A DNA stretch of 64,000 nt from Myxococcota bacterium (GTDB lineage Bacteria; Myxococcota_A; UBA796). Made by a program: the position numbers and the translations under genes. This document shows positions 8,006 to 16,306 of this stretch, in pieces (position 1 is the stretch's first letter; every line of letters begins with the position of its first letter). Below the pieces are notes generated by a model. That model did not search any database. It worked only from the letters and a program-made list of their open reading frames with translations, and had not been told where the DNA came from. The stretch is taken from positions 1-64,000 of the forward strand of contig JAQXDW010000039.1 of NCBI GenBank assembly GCA_029251165.1, in the 5' to 3' direction.

Positions 8006-9985
8006 TCAGATGCCGCTGCCGCCGAAGAACACCCAGATCATCGAGTCGCCGTAGGCACCCACCGCGAGGTCATCGACCCCATCACCGTTGATATCCCCGA
8101 CACCAGCGATGTCGTGACCGAGGTAGACCGCTGACTTCGGAACCACCACCGCGTCGACCGTGTCGAGGCTGTAGGTGGCATCCAGCGGCCCATACGCGAT
8201 CCCGACCGCGCCGCCAGTGCTGACCCCGTAGCTGCTGAGCAGCTCGGTGTAGGCGATGTCGTTGATGCCATCATCGTTGAGATCACCGGCCATCGCCACA
8301 CGCCAGCCGAGGTAGTCGTTGCTGGTGTCGCTGGAGATGATGGTGTCTGCTGCCTCGTCCTCGACGGTGCTGTCGAAGGGGCCGTTGAAGACGTAGGCCA
8401 TCCCGCCGCTGCCGCCGCTGTAAGCGCCGATGATGACATCGTCGTAGCCATCATCGTTGATGTCACTGGCGGCACCAGCGTCCTGACCGAAGTAGCCAGA
8501 GCTGGCGGTGCCCAGCAGGATCGTGTCGGAGTCGTTGACGCTGAAGTCGCTGGTGAGGGATGTGCCCTCCACCAGGTAGACCGCGCCGGAATATCCGAGC
8601 CCGCTGACCGAGGAGCGCCGCGCAGAGACAAGAACCTCGCGGATGCCGTCGCCGTTGGTGTCGCCGCCGTCCATGACGTGGAAGCCGAGCTGGGCGTTGT
8701 AGGAGGTGTCGCCGTAGAGGACTGGATGCTCGGTCAGGTCGACAGCTGCGGTGATCGGTCCATGGACCAGGAACGCCCGCCCCTCGTAGTTCTGGGTCTC
8801 GGAGAAGAACGGATCGCCGACCAGCAGATCCGCCGCGCCGTCGCCGTCGAAGTCCCCGCCCCCGAGCACACCAGCCTCGAGATCGTAGGAAGAGTCGAGG
8901 CCGTTGATCATGAACGCCGCGTCGCTGACGAAGAATGCCCCGTCGAGTAGGTCGTCGAACAGGCTGATCTGGCCGTTTTCGGACATCGTGATCACATCGT
9001 CGATGCCATCCCCGGTGAGGTCATCGAGCGCGACAGTGTGGAAGCCCAGGCTGCCGCTGTTCGAGCCCACGCTCTCCTCGACCTGCCCGATGGCATCGTC
9101 TGTCACGAGCTCATCCCCGGTGCTGAGCGGCGCAAAGACAGAGACCAGCCCCTGAAGATTGGAGGCACCAGGATCACCGATGACCAGGCTGCGCCCGCTG
9201 CTCCCGAAGAAGTCCGCACTGGAGATCCAGCGCCCGAAGTACGTGGAGTCTCCCTCGATGGTGGCGTCGGCCTCGTCCGTGGTGAGGTCACCAGACAGCG
9301 GCGCGCAGTCTCCGCCGGTGCCATCGCAGTTGTTGTCGATGCCGTCCTCGCAGATCTCTTCCTTACCTGGGCTCACTGTGCCGTCGGAGTCGTCGCAGTC
9401 GCCGGCATCGATGACGTACTCCTCGCTGGGGGCGCTGCAGCTCTCCAGGACGATACCCGCGTCTCCGTAGCCATCGCTGTCGGCGTCGAGATACCACAGC
9501 CGCCCGGTGGTCACCGTGCTGTCGAAGTCGTCACAGTCGCCGCCGATGTCGGTGAAGCCTGAGGGCAGCGCGCAGAACGAGAAGCCCGGTGCGCCGCCAA
9601 AGCCGTCGCCGTCGCCGTCGATGTAGCCAGTAACTCCGCCGGTCAGGGTGCCATCCTGTGCATCCGTCGCGCCGTCACAGTCGTTGTCTGCGCCGTCGCA
9701 GACCTCATCGGCGCCCGGACTGACAGCAGCATCTTGATCGTTGCAGTCGTCGCTTGTGGTGGCGTGGCCTGGCGGAAGCGCACAGGCTCGGACGCTGGAG
9801 AGAGACGTGCCGTAGCCGTCGCTGTCACCGTCGGCGTAGTACGACTGAGACGCAAGCCCTTCGTCGATCTCACCGTTGCAGTTGTCGTCCTGGTTGTTGC
9901 AGATCTCCGCAGCATCCGGATCGCAGTCCTTGTCTCCGCACGCCGAGGTCAGCAGCAGCACCCCGAGCAGCATCCAGCATCTCAT
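8006..9985 (-). CDS. Outer-surface lipoprotein with MopE-type metal-binding repeats and FG-GAP propeller
   Basis: About 659 aa. The start ATG at 9985 (MRCWMLLG) has GGAG five bases ahead. An ATG 12 bases upstream is in frame but lacks a ribosome site. Lipobox LTSAC follows the signal. Residues ~20-230 carry at least four Asp/Cys repeats of the kind DCDDxD...PGxxExCDGxDNDCDG, the putative metal-binding repeat common in Myxococcota and named after copper-binding MopE. From ~270 on there are about six FG-GAP/integrin-alpha calcium loops such as DLTGDGIDDV, GDFDGDGAADLLVG, SDINDDGYDDVIIGA and GDINGDGVDDLAVG, which should fold as a beta-propeller. It ends with a short FFGGSGI. A surface adhesin or calcium-dependent scaffold is likely. 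It is convergent with arsC. Confidence 0.88.
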   Translation of the reverse strand: MRCWMLLGVLLLTSACGDKDCDPDAAEICNNQDDNCNGEIDEGLASQSYYADGDSDGYGTSLSSVRACALPPGHATTSDDCNDQDAAVSPGADEVCDGADNDCDGATDAQDGTLTGGVTGYIDGDGDGFGGAPGFSFCALPSGFTDIGGDCDDFDSTVTTGRLWYLDADSDGYGDAGIVLESCSAPSEEYVIDAGDCDDSDGTVSPGKEEICEDGIDNNCDGTGGDCAPLSGDLTTDEADATIEGDSTYFGRWISSADFFGSSGRSLVIGDPGASNLQGLVSVFAPLSTGDELVTDDAIGQVEESVGSNSGSLGFHTVALDDLTGDGIDDVITMSENGQISLFDDLLDGAFFVSDAAFMINGLDSSYDLEAGVLGGGDFDGDGAADLLVGDPFFSETQNYEGRAFLVHGPITAAVDLTEHPVLYGDTSYNAQLGFHVMDGGDTNGDGIREVLVSARRSSVSGLGYSGAVYLVEGTSLTSDFSVNDSDTILLGTASSGYFGQDAGAASDINDDGYDDVIIGAYSGGSGGMAYVFNGPFDSTVEDEAADTIISSDTSNDYLGWRVAMAGDLNDDGINDIAYTELLSSYGVSTGGAVGIAYGPLDATYSLDTVDAVVVPKSAVYLGHDIAGVGDINGDGVDDLAVGAYGDSMIWVFFGGSGI

Positions 9986-10055
9986 ACCGGCTCCCATGGC
10001 AGGTCAGCTTATCCCAGAGGCCTCCTCAGCGTTGGTGTCCATGTAGGATTGCCCC

Positions 10056-10610
10056 GTGAGCTGTCCTGCGCTGATGCTGGGAGATTCGAGAGAGGAGCCG
10101 TTTGTCGGCCACCTCAGGCTGAGCCTGTCGGGTGACGATACCTGGGTCGCAGTGGCGGGTCGGGTGGCAGGAGCAGCGGGTGCGGTGGCAGCCTTCGAGC
10201 CAGCACGGCGTGTGGAGGCCGCTCTGCGTGCAGAGCTGACGCCGCTTCTGGTGAAGGCTGAGCGCAACCTGCTCCTGCACCGGGCCTGGCGTGCGATCGC
10301 GGCGATGCCCGACGATGCCCTTGGCCCCGACGCTGGGGCACGACTCAGCCTGCTGCTGGTCGCTGGAGATCTCCGGGGCGTCGGCGTGAGCGGAGTGGGG
10401 CTGTCGATGGTCTGGGGTCGCTACTACGGGCGCTGGCGTCCGCTGGTCCGGCCAGCACATCCGCTGCTGAGCGACGCTGGGCGCCCAGCACGTCCGCCGG
10501 GGGTCCTTGCCCTCCCCCACAAGCCAGAGATTCTCCTGTGCACCCCCGCTGACCTCCCTGGCCGCCTGCCGGCAGACCACATTCTTCGCCGTGCAGGAGT
10601 GTATCGATGA
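10056..10610 (+). CDS. Hypothetical protein, possibly a degenerate PP2C-like fold
   Basis: 184 aa starting at GTG 10056, whose last codon overlaps the next gene's ATG (ATGA at 10607), so the two are translationally coupled. The layout is loosely that of a PP2C phosphatase: TWVAVAGRVAGAAGAVAAFE where VADGxGGxxxG is expected, a central helical stretch, then LLLVAGDLRGVGVSGVGLSM and ILLCTPADLPGRL. All metal-binding aspartates of the family appear missing. If the resemblance is real it is a pseudophosphatase; otherwise it is unknown. TAGGAT at 10039-10044 could be a -10 element. First gene of a three-gene run ending in the molybdopterin enzyme. Confidence 0.6.
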   Translation: MSCPALMLGDSREEPFVGHLRLSLSGDDTWVAVAGRVAGAAGAVAAFEPARRVEAALRAELTPLLVKAERNLLLHRAWRAIAAMPDDALGPDAGARLSLLLVAGDLRGVGVSGVGLSMVWGRYYGRWRPLVRPAHPLLSDAGRPARPPGVLALPHKPEILLCTPADLPGRLPADHILRRAGVYR

Positions 10611-11365
10611 CCCCCGACGATCTCCTCGCGCTCACCCTGCCCGACGACCTGCCGAAGATCATCGCTGCCATCGAGGAGCAGCTGGCCGCCAGTCAGCCCC
10701 CGACCGCCATCTTCCGCGGCCTGGAGGTCCTCAACCCGCTGGCCCTCGTCGACGTGGTGATCGGTCCCCGCGCGCCGGGAGGTGCCGCGATGGTTCCGGC
10801 GGTGGCGGCGGTCATCGACACCCTAGAGTCCGTGGTCCCCGTCGGTCCGCTGTACCGTCGGCTGGTGCGCCAGGCCCGCGCAGGGCGGGGCGGCATCCTC
10901 CGGCTGGCGGTCACCCGTCACCACGAGGAGAGCTGGATCATCCCGCTGTCTCGACTGGCAGAGGGTGCTCAAGCCGGCCACATCCACCTCATCGAAGCTG
11001 CCGAGCGCTGCACGCCTCAGGCACTGACCGGACTGTGTCGGGCGCACATCGAGGCCGGTCATCGGGCAGGGCTGGTCACCGCTGCACGTCAGCTTGCCCG
11101 GATGGAGCCGGTGCTGGCGCTGCTGGAGGTCGATGATCTTCACTATGCCGCAGCCGGTGTCGTCGCCCTTATAGAGGCCGCGCCAGACGGCAGCTTCGTC
11201 GAAAAGATAGCAGCGCGATGGGGTCCAGGTCTTGCCCCGCTGCTCGCCGCTACGCTCTCCCACGTTCCCCGTCATGCGGTCGCAGAGCAGCTGGGTCACT
11301 ACACCCGCTGGTACCCTGACATTCACCATGCGCTGACTGAGCGCATGGCGCGCCTTCCCCCCTGA
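10607..11365 (+). CDS. Hypothetical helical protein, 252 aa
   Basis: Not recognised. It is coupled by ATGA overlap to the gene before and followed after 14 bp by the molybdopterin oxidoreductase. The sequence is soluble, leucine/alanine-rich and predicted helical, with two similar looking halves: GLEVLNPLALVDVVIGPRAP near 44 and, later, AARQLARMEPVLALLEVDDL near 163, followed by further helices. Such patterns fit a HEAT-like or TPR-like solenoid, but no repeat consensus is convincing. In this position it could be a chaperone for the oxidoreductase; that is only inference from order. Confidence 0.65.
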   Translation: MTPDDLLALTLPDDLPKIIAAIEEQLAASQPPTAIFRGLEVLNPLALVDVVIGPRAPGGAAMVPAVAAVIDTLESVVPVGPLYRRLVRQARAGRGGILRLAVTRHHEESWIIPLSRLAEGAQAGHIHLIEAAERCTPQALTGLCRAHIEAGHRAGLVTAARQLARMEPVLALLEVDDLHYAAAGVVALIEAAPDGSFVEKIAARWGPGLAPLLAATLSHVPRHAVAEQLGHYTRWYPDIHHALTERMARLPP

Positions 11366-11379
11366 GCTATTCCAACGCT

Positions 11380-13389
11380 ATGCAGCACACCTTCTGCCGA
11401 CTCTGTGAGGGCGCCTGTGGGCTCCTCGCTGCCACCGCTGGCGGCCAACTCACTGCGCTCTCGCCTGATCGGGAAGACCCGGTCACTGGCGGCTACATCT
11501 GCGACACTGCCGAGCACTCGGTGGCCGCTGTCTCTCATCCCGAGCGCATCACGACTCCGCTGAGACGTGACGGCGAGCGACTCGTCGCGGTCTCCTGGGA
11601 CGAAGCCATCGCCGAGATCGGCAGCGCGCTTCGCCAAGTCCGCAGCCAGACCGGCCCGGGCAGCATCGGCCTGCACATCGGCGACGAGGTGTTTCGCTCG
11701 TCTCAGGACTGGGTCCGGTCGCTGGCGTTCGCAGTCGGCCTCGGCACCCCGGCGGTGCTCAGCGATCTCTGCCTCGGCGCGGGTCCGCGCATCCGACTCA
11801 CCGAGATGATGATCGGCTATCCTGCCGCGCTCATTCCCGATGTTGGCCGTGCCCACCATGTCGTGATTCTCGGCGGAGAGCCCCTGCGAGAGGGCTGGGG
11901 ACCGCTGGTCGCCGGCGGAGACTTCCTGCCAGAGGTCGAGCACTCCCGCAAGACCAAGGGCACCCGGGTCGTGGTCGCCGACTCTCGCCGGACAGACCTG
12001 GCCGGGCAGATGGATCAGCACCTCGCGATCCGGCCGGGCACCGAGCCCTTCCTCCTGCTGGGCATGCTCTCAGCAGTCGTGGCTGGAGGCTGGCACGACA
12101 CCCAGTATGTCCGGGACTACACCACCGGCTACGAGGCCCTCACCGAGGCGCTGCGCCCCTGGCCCATCGCCCGCTGTGCAGAGATCTGCGGCATCTCCAC
12201 GGCGGCCCTGTCCGGTGTTGCCTTGAAGTTCAGTCGGGCCCCAATGGGCGTGATCAGTCCCGGGTTCGCGGCATTCAACAACGCCAACTCCGCGCTCGGT
12301 GCGTGGGCCTGGCTGGCGCTGCACACCGTCACCGCCAACACCCTTCGCCCCGGCGGCATCTACGAGAACCCGGGCCTCATCGACATCCAGCCGCTGCTGT
12401 CCTCGGTTCCCACTGCTGATGCCCCCCGGACCCGCACCGGCCATCCGCTGATGCTGCTCCAGGCACCCTCCACGACACTGGCAGAAGAGGTTCTCACTCC
12501 GGGCGAGGGCCAGCTCCGTGCGCTGATCACCCTGTCGGCAGATCCGGCGGGTCGGCTTCCAGGTCGGGCGCGGATTCACGAAGCACTCGATGCCCTGGAG
12601 CTGAAGATTCACCTCGGCCGGGTCATGGACGAGACGGCACAGCGCGCCGACTGGATCCTGCCCACGCTCCACCCCTGGGAGCGCGCAGACATCACCCTGC
12701 ACACGGCCTCGCTGCTGCCGATGGCTGGACTGCTCTCCACTCCGCCCGTCGTTGCCCCTCAGGGCGATGCCCGCGCCATCTCCGACATCCTCCCGGCCCT
12801 GTTCGCTTCGCTGAAGCCCGGTCTGCGGGGCTCCGCATGGGGGCACCACCTCGGCCTGCTCGCGCGCTACCTGATCAAGACCGACCTCGACACTTGGGAG
12901 AACCGAGCGCTGGACTGGGGCAGCGGAGTCGAGAAGGCGCAGCTCAATGAGGCCCCGCACCGGGTCGTTCGAAGCGCCACCGACCGCGCCCTCTGGCGTC
13001 CGAGCACCCCCGATGAGCGCATCCTCCTCATGCCTGAGGGCATCCAGGACATCTTCTCTCGCGTTGATCCGCCAGACAGCGCCCTGCTCCTGCGCACCTC
13101 TGCACGCCCCGACCGCGCGCCCGATGCTCACCACCGCAGCGCACAGGAGGCCATCGCCTTCTTGCACCCTGACTCCGGGATCGAAGATGGGGCTGAGGTG
13201 AGGGTCTCTACCCGACACGGCAGCATCACCCTCACCGCCCGACACGACCTCTCTCTCCGTGAAGATACCGTCGACATCTCCGCCATCTCTGTGCCGGAAG
13301 TCCTCGGACTGCTCGCGGCAGATCGGGCCGATCCGATCACCGGCGCGCCGGTGATGGACGGGGTGAGCTGTACCCTCGAGACAGCTTAA
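11380..13389 (+). CDS. Molybdopterin oxidoreductase with N-terminal [4Fe-4S] site (formate dehydrogenase/nitrate reductase-like)
   Basis: 669 aa. The N-terminus has the DMSO-reductase superfamily iron-sulfur ligands Cys6, Cys9, Cys13 and Cys41 (FCRLCEGAC ... GGYICDT), then HPERITTPLRR and VSWDEAIAEIGSALR, which begin the Mo-bis-MGD domains. Later segments are GTRVVVADSRRTDLAGQMD, which binds the guanine dinucleotide, and a C-terminal ~110 residue beta-barrel with HPDSGIEDGAEVRV. Cys near the loop SDLCLGAGPR might ligate Mo. There is no TAT twin-arginine signal, so it is cytoplasmic. No electron-transfer subunit or Mo-cofactor gene is nearby. The substrate cannot be told from the sequence. ATG 11380 lacks a clear ribosome site and probably depends on coupling. 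Confidence 0.9.
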   Translation: MQHTFCRLCEGACGLLAATAGGQLTALSPDREDPVTGGYICDTAEHSVAAVSHPERITTPLRRDGERLVAVSWDEAIAEIGSALRQVRSQTGPGSIGLHIGDEVFRSSQDWVRSLAFAVGLGTPAVLSDLCLGAGPRIRLTEMMIGYPAALIPDVGRAHHVVILGGEPLREGWGPLVAGGDFLPEVEHSRKTKGTRVVVADSRRTDLAGQMDQHLAIRPGTEPFLLLGMLSAVVAGGWHDTQYVRDYTTGYEALTEALRPWPIARCAEICGISTAALSGVALKFSRAPMGVISPGFAAFNNANSALGAWAWLALHTVTANTLRPGGIYENPGLIDIQPLLSSVPTADAPRTRTGHPLMLLQAPSTTLAEEVLTPGEGQLRALITLSADPAGRLPGRARIHEALDALELKIHLGRVMDETAQRADWILPTLHPWERADITLHTASLLPMAGLLSTPPVVAPQGDARAISDILPALFASLKPGLRGSAWGHHLGLLARYLIKTDLDTWENRALDWGSGVEKAQLNEAPHRVVRSATDRALWRPSTPDERILLMPEGIQDIFSRVDPPDSALLLRTSARPDRAPDAHHRSAQEAIAFLHPDSGIEDGAEVRVSTRHGSITLTARHDLSLREDTVDISAISVPEVLGLLAADRADPITGAPVMDGVSCTLETA

Positions 13390-13447
13390 GACACCCGCAA
13401 GGGACCGCATGCGCTATGGTTCTCCATCTCAAAAAGTGGAGGGCCCC

Positions 13448-14320
13448 ATGCGCCTGCTGATGTTGATCCTTGCTTCTGCAGCCCTTACCGGCTGCCCGGT
13501 TCCCCCTGACGAGTCCACCGATCAGAACCAACAGGGAGGCCCAGGCGGCCCCGGCGGTGAGATGGGCGGGCAGGGCGGCGGCCCCGGTGGTCAAGGCGGC
13601 GGAATGGGCGGCCAAGGCGGCCAGGGCGGCGGGATGGGCGGTGGAATGGGCGGCCAGGGCGGCCAGGGCGGAATGGGCGGCGGAATGGGTGGCCAGGGCG
13701 GCCAGGGCGGCCAAGGCGGCCAAGGCGGCCAGGGCGGCGGAATGGGCGGCCCCGGCATGGCTGGCGGCAGCGGCGTTCTGATGGTCCTTGAAGAGATGAA
13801 GGGACAGCAGACCCAAGACGAGATCAAGGCCGCCGATCACTTCACCATCTCCGGAGAGGTCAGCGGAACCTGTGAGGGGACGATCCGAATCGACATCATC
13901 GACGGCTCACTCGCTGGCGCACCTCCATCTCCCGACGGTCAGATCCCTGGCCCGCTGACCACCCTCGACATGGAGACCGTAGGCTCCTTCTCAGTGGTGG
14001 TGCCCAAGGGCAAGCCAATCAACCTGTCTGCTCTGTGCGACAACGACAAAGACGGCAAGATCACCAACTCCGTTGATGCCCTCTCCCTCGGCGCACAGCT
14101 CGGTGAGATCTCCGGCGATCAGGACGGCGTGAGCCTTGAGCTCAGCTCCCTGAGTCCCTCCGGTGTGCCGGAAGGTGCAGGCGGTGCGGGCGCGGGTGGT
14201 CCTGGTGCCGGTGGTCCCGGCGCAGGTGGTCCCGGCGCGGGTGGTCCCGGCGCAGGTGGCCCCGAAGGCGGCGCTCCAGAGGGCGGTGCGCCCAGCGGCG
14301 GAACCGACCAGCCGCTGTAA
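13448..14320 (+). CDS. Lipoprotein with glycine-rich N- and C-terminal tracts around a beta-sandwich-like core
   Basis: About 290 aa. ATG 13448 gives MRLLMLILASAALTGC with a perfect lipobox; an upstream in-frame ATG at 13409 would add 13 residues with no signal, so I reject it. After the Cys comes a ~80-residue GGQ/GGM low-complexity tract. The core (~130-240) has FTISGEVSGTCEGTIRIDI and FSVVVPKGKPINLSALCD with DNDKDGKI, a calcium-loop-like sequence. The end is GAGGPGAGGPG repeats. The core resembles that of the lipoprotein at 53101 in order of strands (TISG..., G...PV, D..GDG), so the two are paralogues. TATGGT at 13413-13418 is a possible -10. Its role is unknown. Confidence 0.85.
   Translation: MRLLMLILASAALTGCPVPPDESTDQNQQGGPGGPGGEMGGQGGGPGGQGGGMGGQGGQGGGMGGGMGGQGGQGGMGGGMGGQGGQGGQGGQGGQGGGMGGPGMAGGSGVLMVLEEMKGQQTQDEIKAADHFTISGEVSGTCEGTIRIDIIDGSLAGAPPSPDGQIPGPLTTLDMETVGSFSVVVPKGKPINLSALCDNDKDGKITNSVDALSLGAQLGEISGDQDGVSLELSSLSPSGVPEGAGGAGAGGPGAGGPGAGGPGAGGPGAGGPEGGAPEGGAPSGGTDQPL
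13546..13760. repeat. Glycine-rich GGX tandem coding repeats
   Basis: Repeated GGCGGCCAGGGC-type units, 6 to 12 bases, encode GGQ, GGM and GGP triplets in the lipoprotein starting at 13448. Unit order varies, which fits replication slippage. A second related run at about 14180-14300 encodes GAGGP units. Confidence 0.8.
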
Positions 14321-14518
14321 GGTGTCCGCATTGCGGGAAGCCTGGGTCCGTCCCATGGCCTTCCCCTCTCTATCTCATGGTGTCAGGCCGCTCCTGCGGT
14401 CGGGCCATCGGTGCGTGTGCACACCGAGTGCTGGCGAGACCTCGATGCTGTACCCACCCCGACAGGGCAGGGCCTAAACAGGGAGCCTGGCGCACTCCGT
14501 CGCACGCGGTCCGCTCCG

Positions 14519-16111
14519 TCAGGCGAGTTCCAGGGAGCTGGAGACGTCCGCCAGCTCATCTTCTTCCTCGATCTGAACCGGTGTGACCGGCGGGACGGCC
14601 TGGGTGTTCCAGTTCAGCCCGGGCAGAGCAATCTGTCGGGGATCAAACGGGCGCGACTCGATGAGCTGGGCGCGGGGGTGGGTCAGCAGGCGGAGCAGGT
14701 CGAGCCCACCAGGCTGGCCGTTGGAGCTGCGTCCAAGGCCAACGCTGGGTAGCCGCAGAGAGGCACCGATGGTCCCACGGTTGATGTTCAGCGAGCCGGT
14801 GCGCAGTCGATCCCGCATCTCGAAGATGACAGGATTGTCCGGGCGGGTGAACAAGCTGGTCGCCCCACGGAACATCGCCTGGTTGTGCAGCGCAGCGGCC
14901 TCTTCCCAGCGCCCGACCCGGTAGACGAGCAGGGTCGGACCGGGGGGCTCGTCGGACATCGAGGGGTTGCCGTTGTCCCAGTGGATCCGGTAGATCGCCG
15001 GACGGGCATAGAAGCCACGGCGGCTGGGGGTCTCCTGACCGGCCTCCAGCAACGCCTGGTGACCCCGGCTGACCAGCCGCCGACAGTACCGGCGGTAGCG
15101 GGTGCGGAGGTTCTCGGAGATCAAGGGACCGACGAAGGTGTCCGGGTCGAAGCCGTAGCCGACAGACAGCTGGCTGGCCCGACGAACCAGGGCCTCGATG
15201 AACTTCGGGTAGATGCCCTCGGTGACCAGGACCCGGGCGGTGGAGTTGTGGCGCTGACCGGCAGTGAGGAATGCACCGACCGTGACCTCGTAGACCGCGC
15301 GCTCCAGATCGGCGTCGTCAAGCACCAGGGCGATGCCCTTTCCACCGCAGTGCATCATCACCGGCAGCTCAGGCCGCTCGGTGGTCAGCCGGCGGATGGC
15401 TGCGCCGGTGGCGTAGCTGCCAGTGAACAGCAGCGTGTCGAGGCGAGGGTGGGTGACGAGGCGCTGGCCGATGACCGAGCCGGGACCCTGGAGCATGTTG
15501 TAGATGCCACGAGGCAGCCGACAGCGGTCCCACAGGCTCGCCAGCTCCTGACCAACGCCGGGCGTGAATTTGCTGGACTTCACCACCACTGCGTTTCCAG
15601 CGAGGATCGCTGCAGCAGCCTGGGTGGTCGGAACGAGGACGGGGAAGTTGTACGGCGAGAGGATGCCGACCACGCCGCGGGGCAGCCGATCGGCGCGCGC
15701 GCCGATCTCATTCATCACGATCGGCGAGAGGATGCCCGGCCCCTCCTCCAAGAAGAGATCCAGCGCCCGGATGGTGGCCATGACCTCCTGCCGAGATTCC
15801 CACAGCGGCTTTCCGGTCTCCCGGGTGACCAGACGCGCCATGCGCTCCTGGTATCGAGCGAGGTGATCACGGAACCGACGGATGGTGTTTCCACGCTCCT
15901 GAATCGGGATCCGTCGCCAGATCCGCACACCGATTCCGGCGTAGTCTACAGCCTCATCGACGCTGGACTCCGAGAACGGAAACCGACCAAGGACATCAGA
16001 GCGGTCCCCGGGATTGACCCCGTTAATGTAGCCGTCGACCAACTCTGGCTTGAAGAAAGAGCCATAGACATAGTCGCCTTTTCTCAGCAGACGGCCCGTC
16101 GAATTGTCCAC
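14519..16111 (-). CDS. Aldehyde dehydrogenase superfamily protein (AstD-like) lacking catalytic Cys and Glu
   Basis: 531 aa. The start GTG 16111 has GAGGAG seven bases ahead; the frame is open for 67 more codons upstream but those look non-coding. The best match by eye is succinylglutamate-semialdehyde dehydrogenase (AstD). Intact features are the oxyanion-loop Asn in SPYNFPVLVPTT, cofactor-binding Lys in VVVKSSKFTP, FTGS and the EPPGP equivalent of ExFGP. In active enzymes the general base Glu lies in LEMGG and the nucleophile in GQRC, 34 residues apart. Here those positions are His254 (VMMHCGGKG) and His288 (AGQRHNSTAR), also exactly 34 apart. So the fold and NAD site seem kept but thiohemiacetal chemistry is impossible. 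I infer a structural or sensory pseudoenzyme. Divergent from the transsulfuration pair. Confidence 0.9.
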   Translation of the reverse strand: MDNSTGRLLRKGDYVYGSFFKPELVDGYINGVNPGDRSDVLGRFPFSESSVDEAVDYAGIGVRIWRRIPIQERGNTIRRFRDHLARYQERMARLVTRETGKPLWESRQEVMATIRALDLFLEEGPGILSPIVMNEIGARADRLPRGVVGILSPYNFPVLVPTTQAAAAILAGNAVVVKSSKFTPGVGQELASLWDRCRLPRGIYNMLQGPGSVIGQRLVTHPRLDTLLFTGSYATGAAIRRLTTERPELPVMMHCGGKGIALVLDDADLERAVYEVTVGAFLTAGQRHNSTARVLVTEGIYPKFIEALVRRASQLSVGYGFDPDTFVGPLISENLRTRYRRYCRRLVSRGHQALLEAGQETPSRRGFYARPAIYRIHWDNGNPSMSDEPPGPTLLVYRVGRWEEAAALHNQAMFRGATSLFTRPDNPVIFEMRDRLRTGSLNINRGTIGASLRLPSVGLGRSSNGQPGGLDLLRLLTHPRAQLIESRPFDPRQIALPGLNWNTQAVPPVTPVQIEEEDELADVSSSLELA

Positions 16112-16306
16112 AGATACTCTCCTCAACCTCTGCTGAGTATACGCCCCCCGGCCACGAGATGGTCTGGCGCGGGTCAAGAAGGCACGACACCATAAAGTTT
16201 TGAAGAGTATCCCGCCCCTGACCAGCGGTAAACGCGCTCGGCAGGCTATCGACGCTGTGGCGGGATATACACCTCGTCCTTCAACGCTTCTGCGCCAGGA
16301 GATTCC

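Noticed and set aside
14321..14518. Possible small RNA or terminator behind the glycine-rich lipoprotein
   Set aside because: I could not find a stable stem with a U-tract, and the open frames there are antisense shadows.
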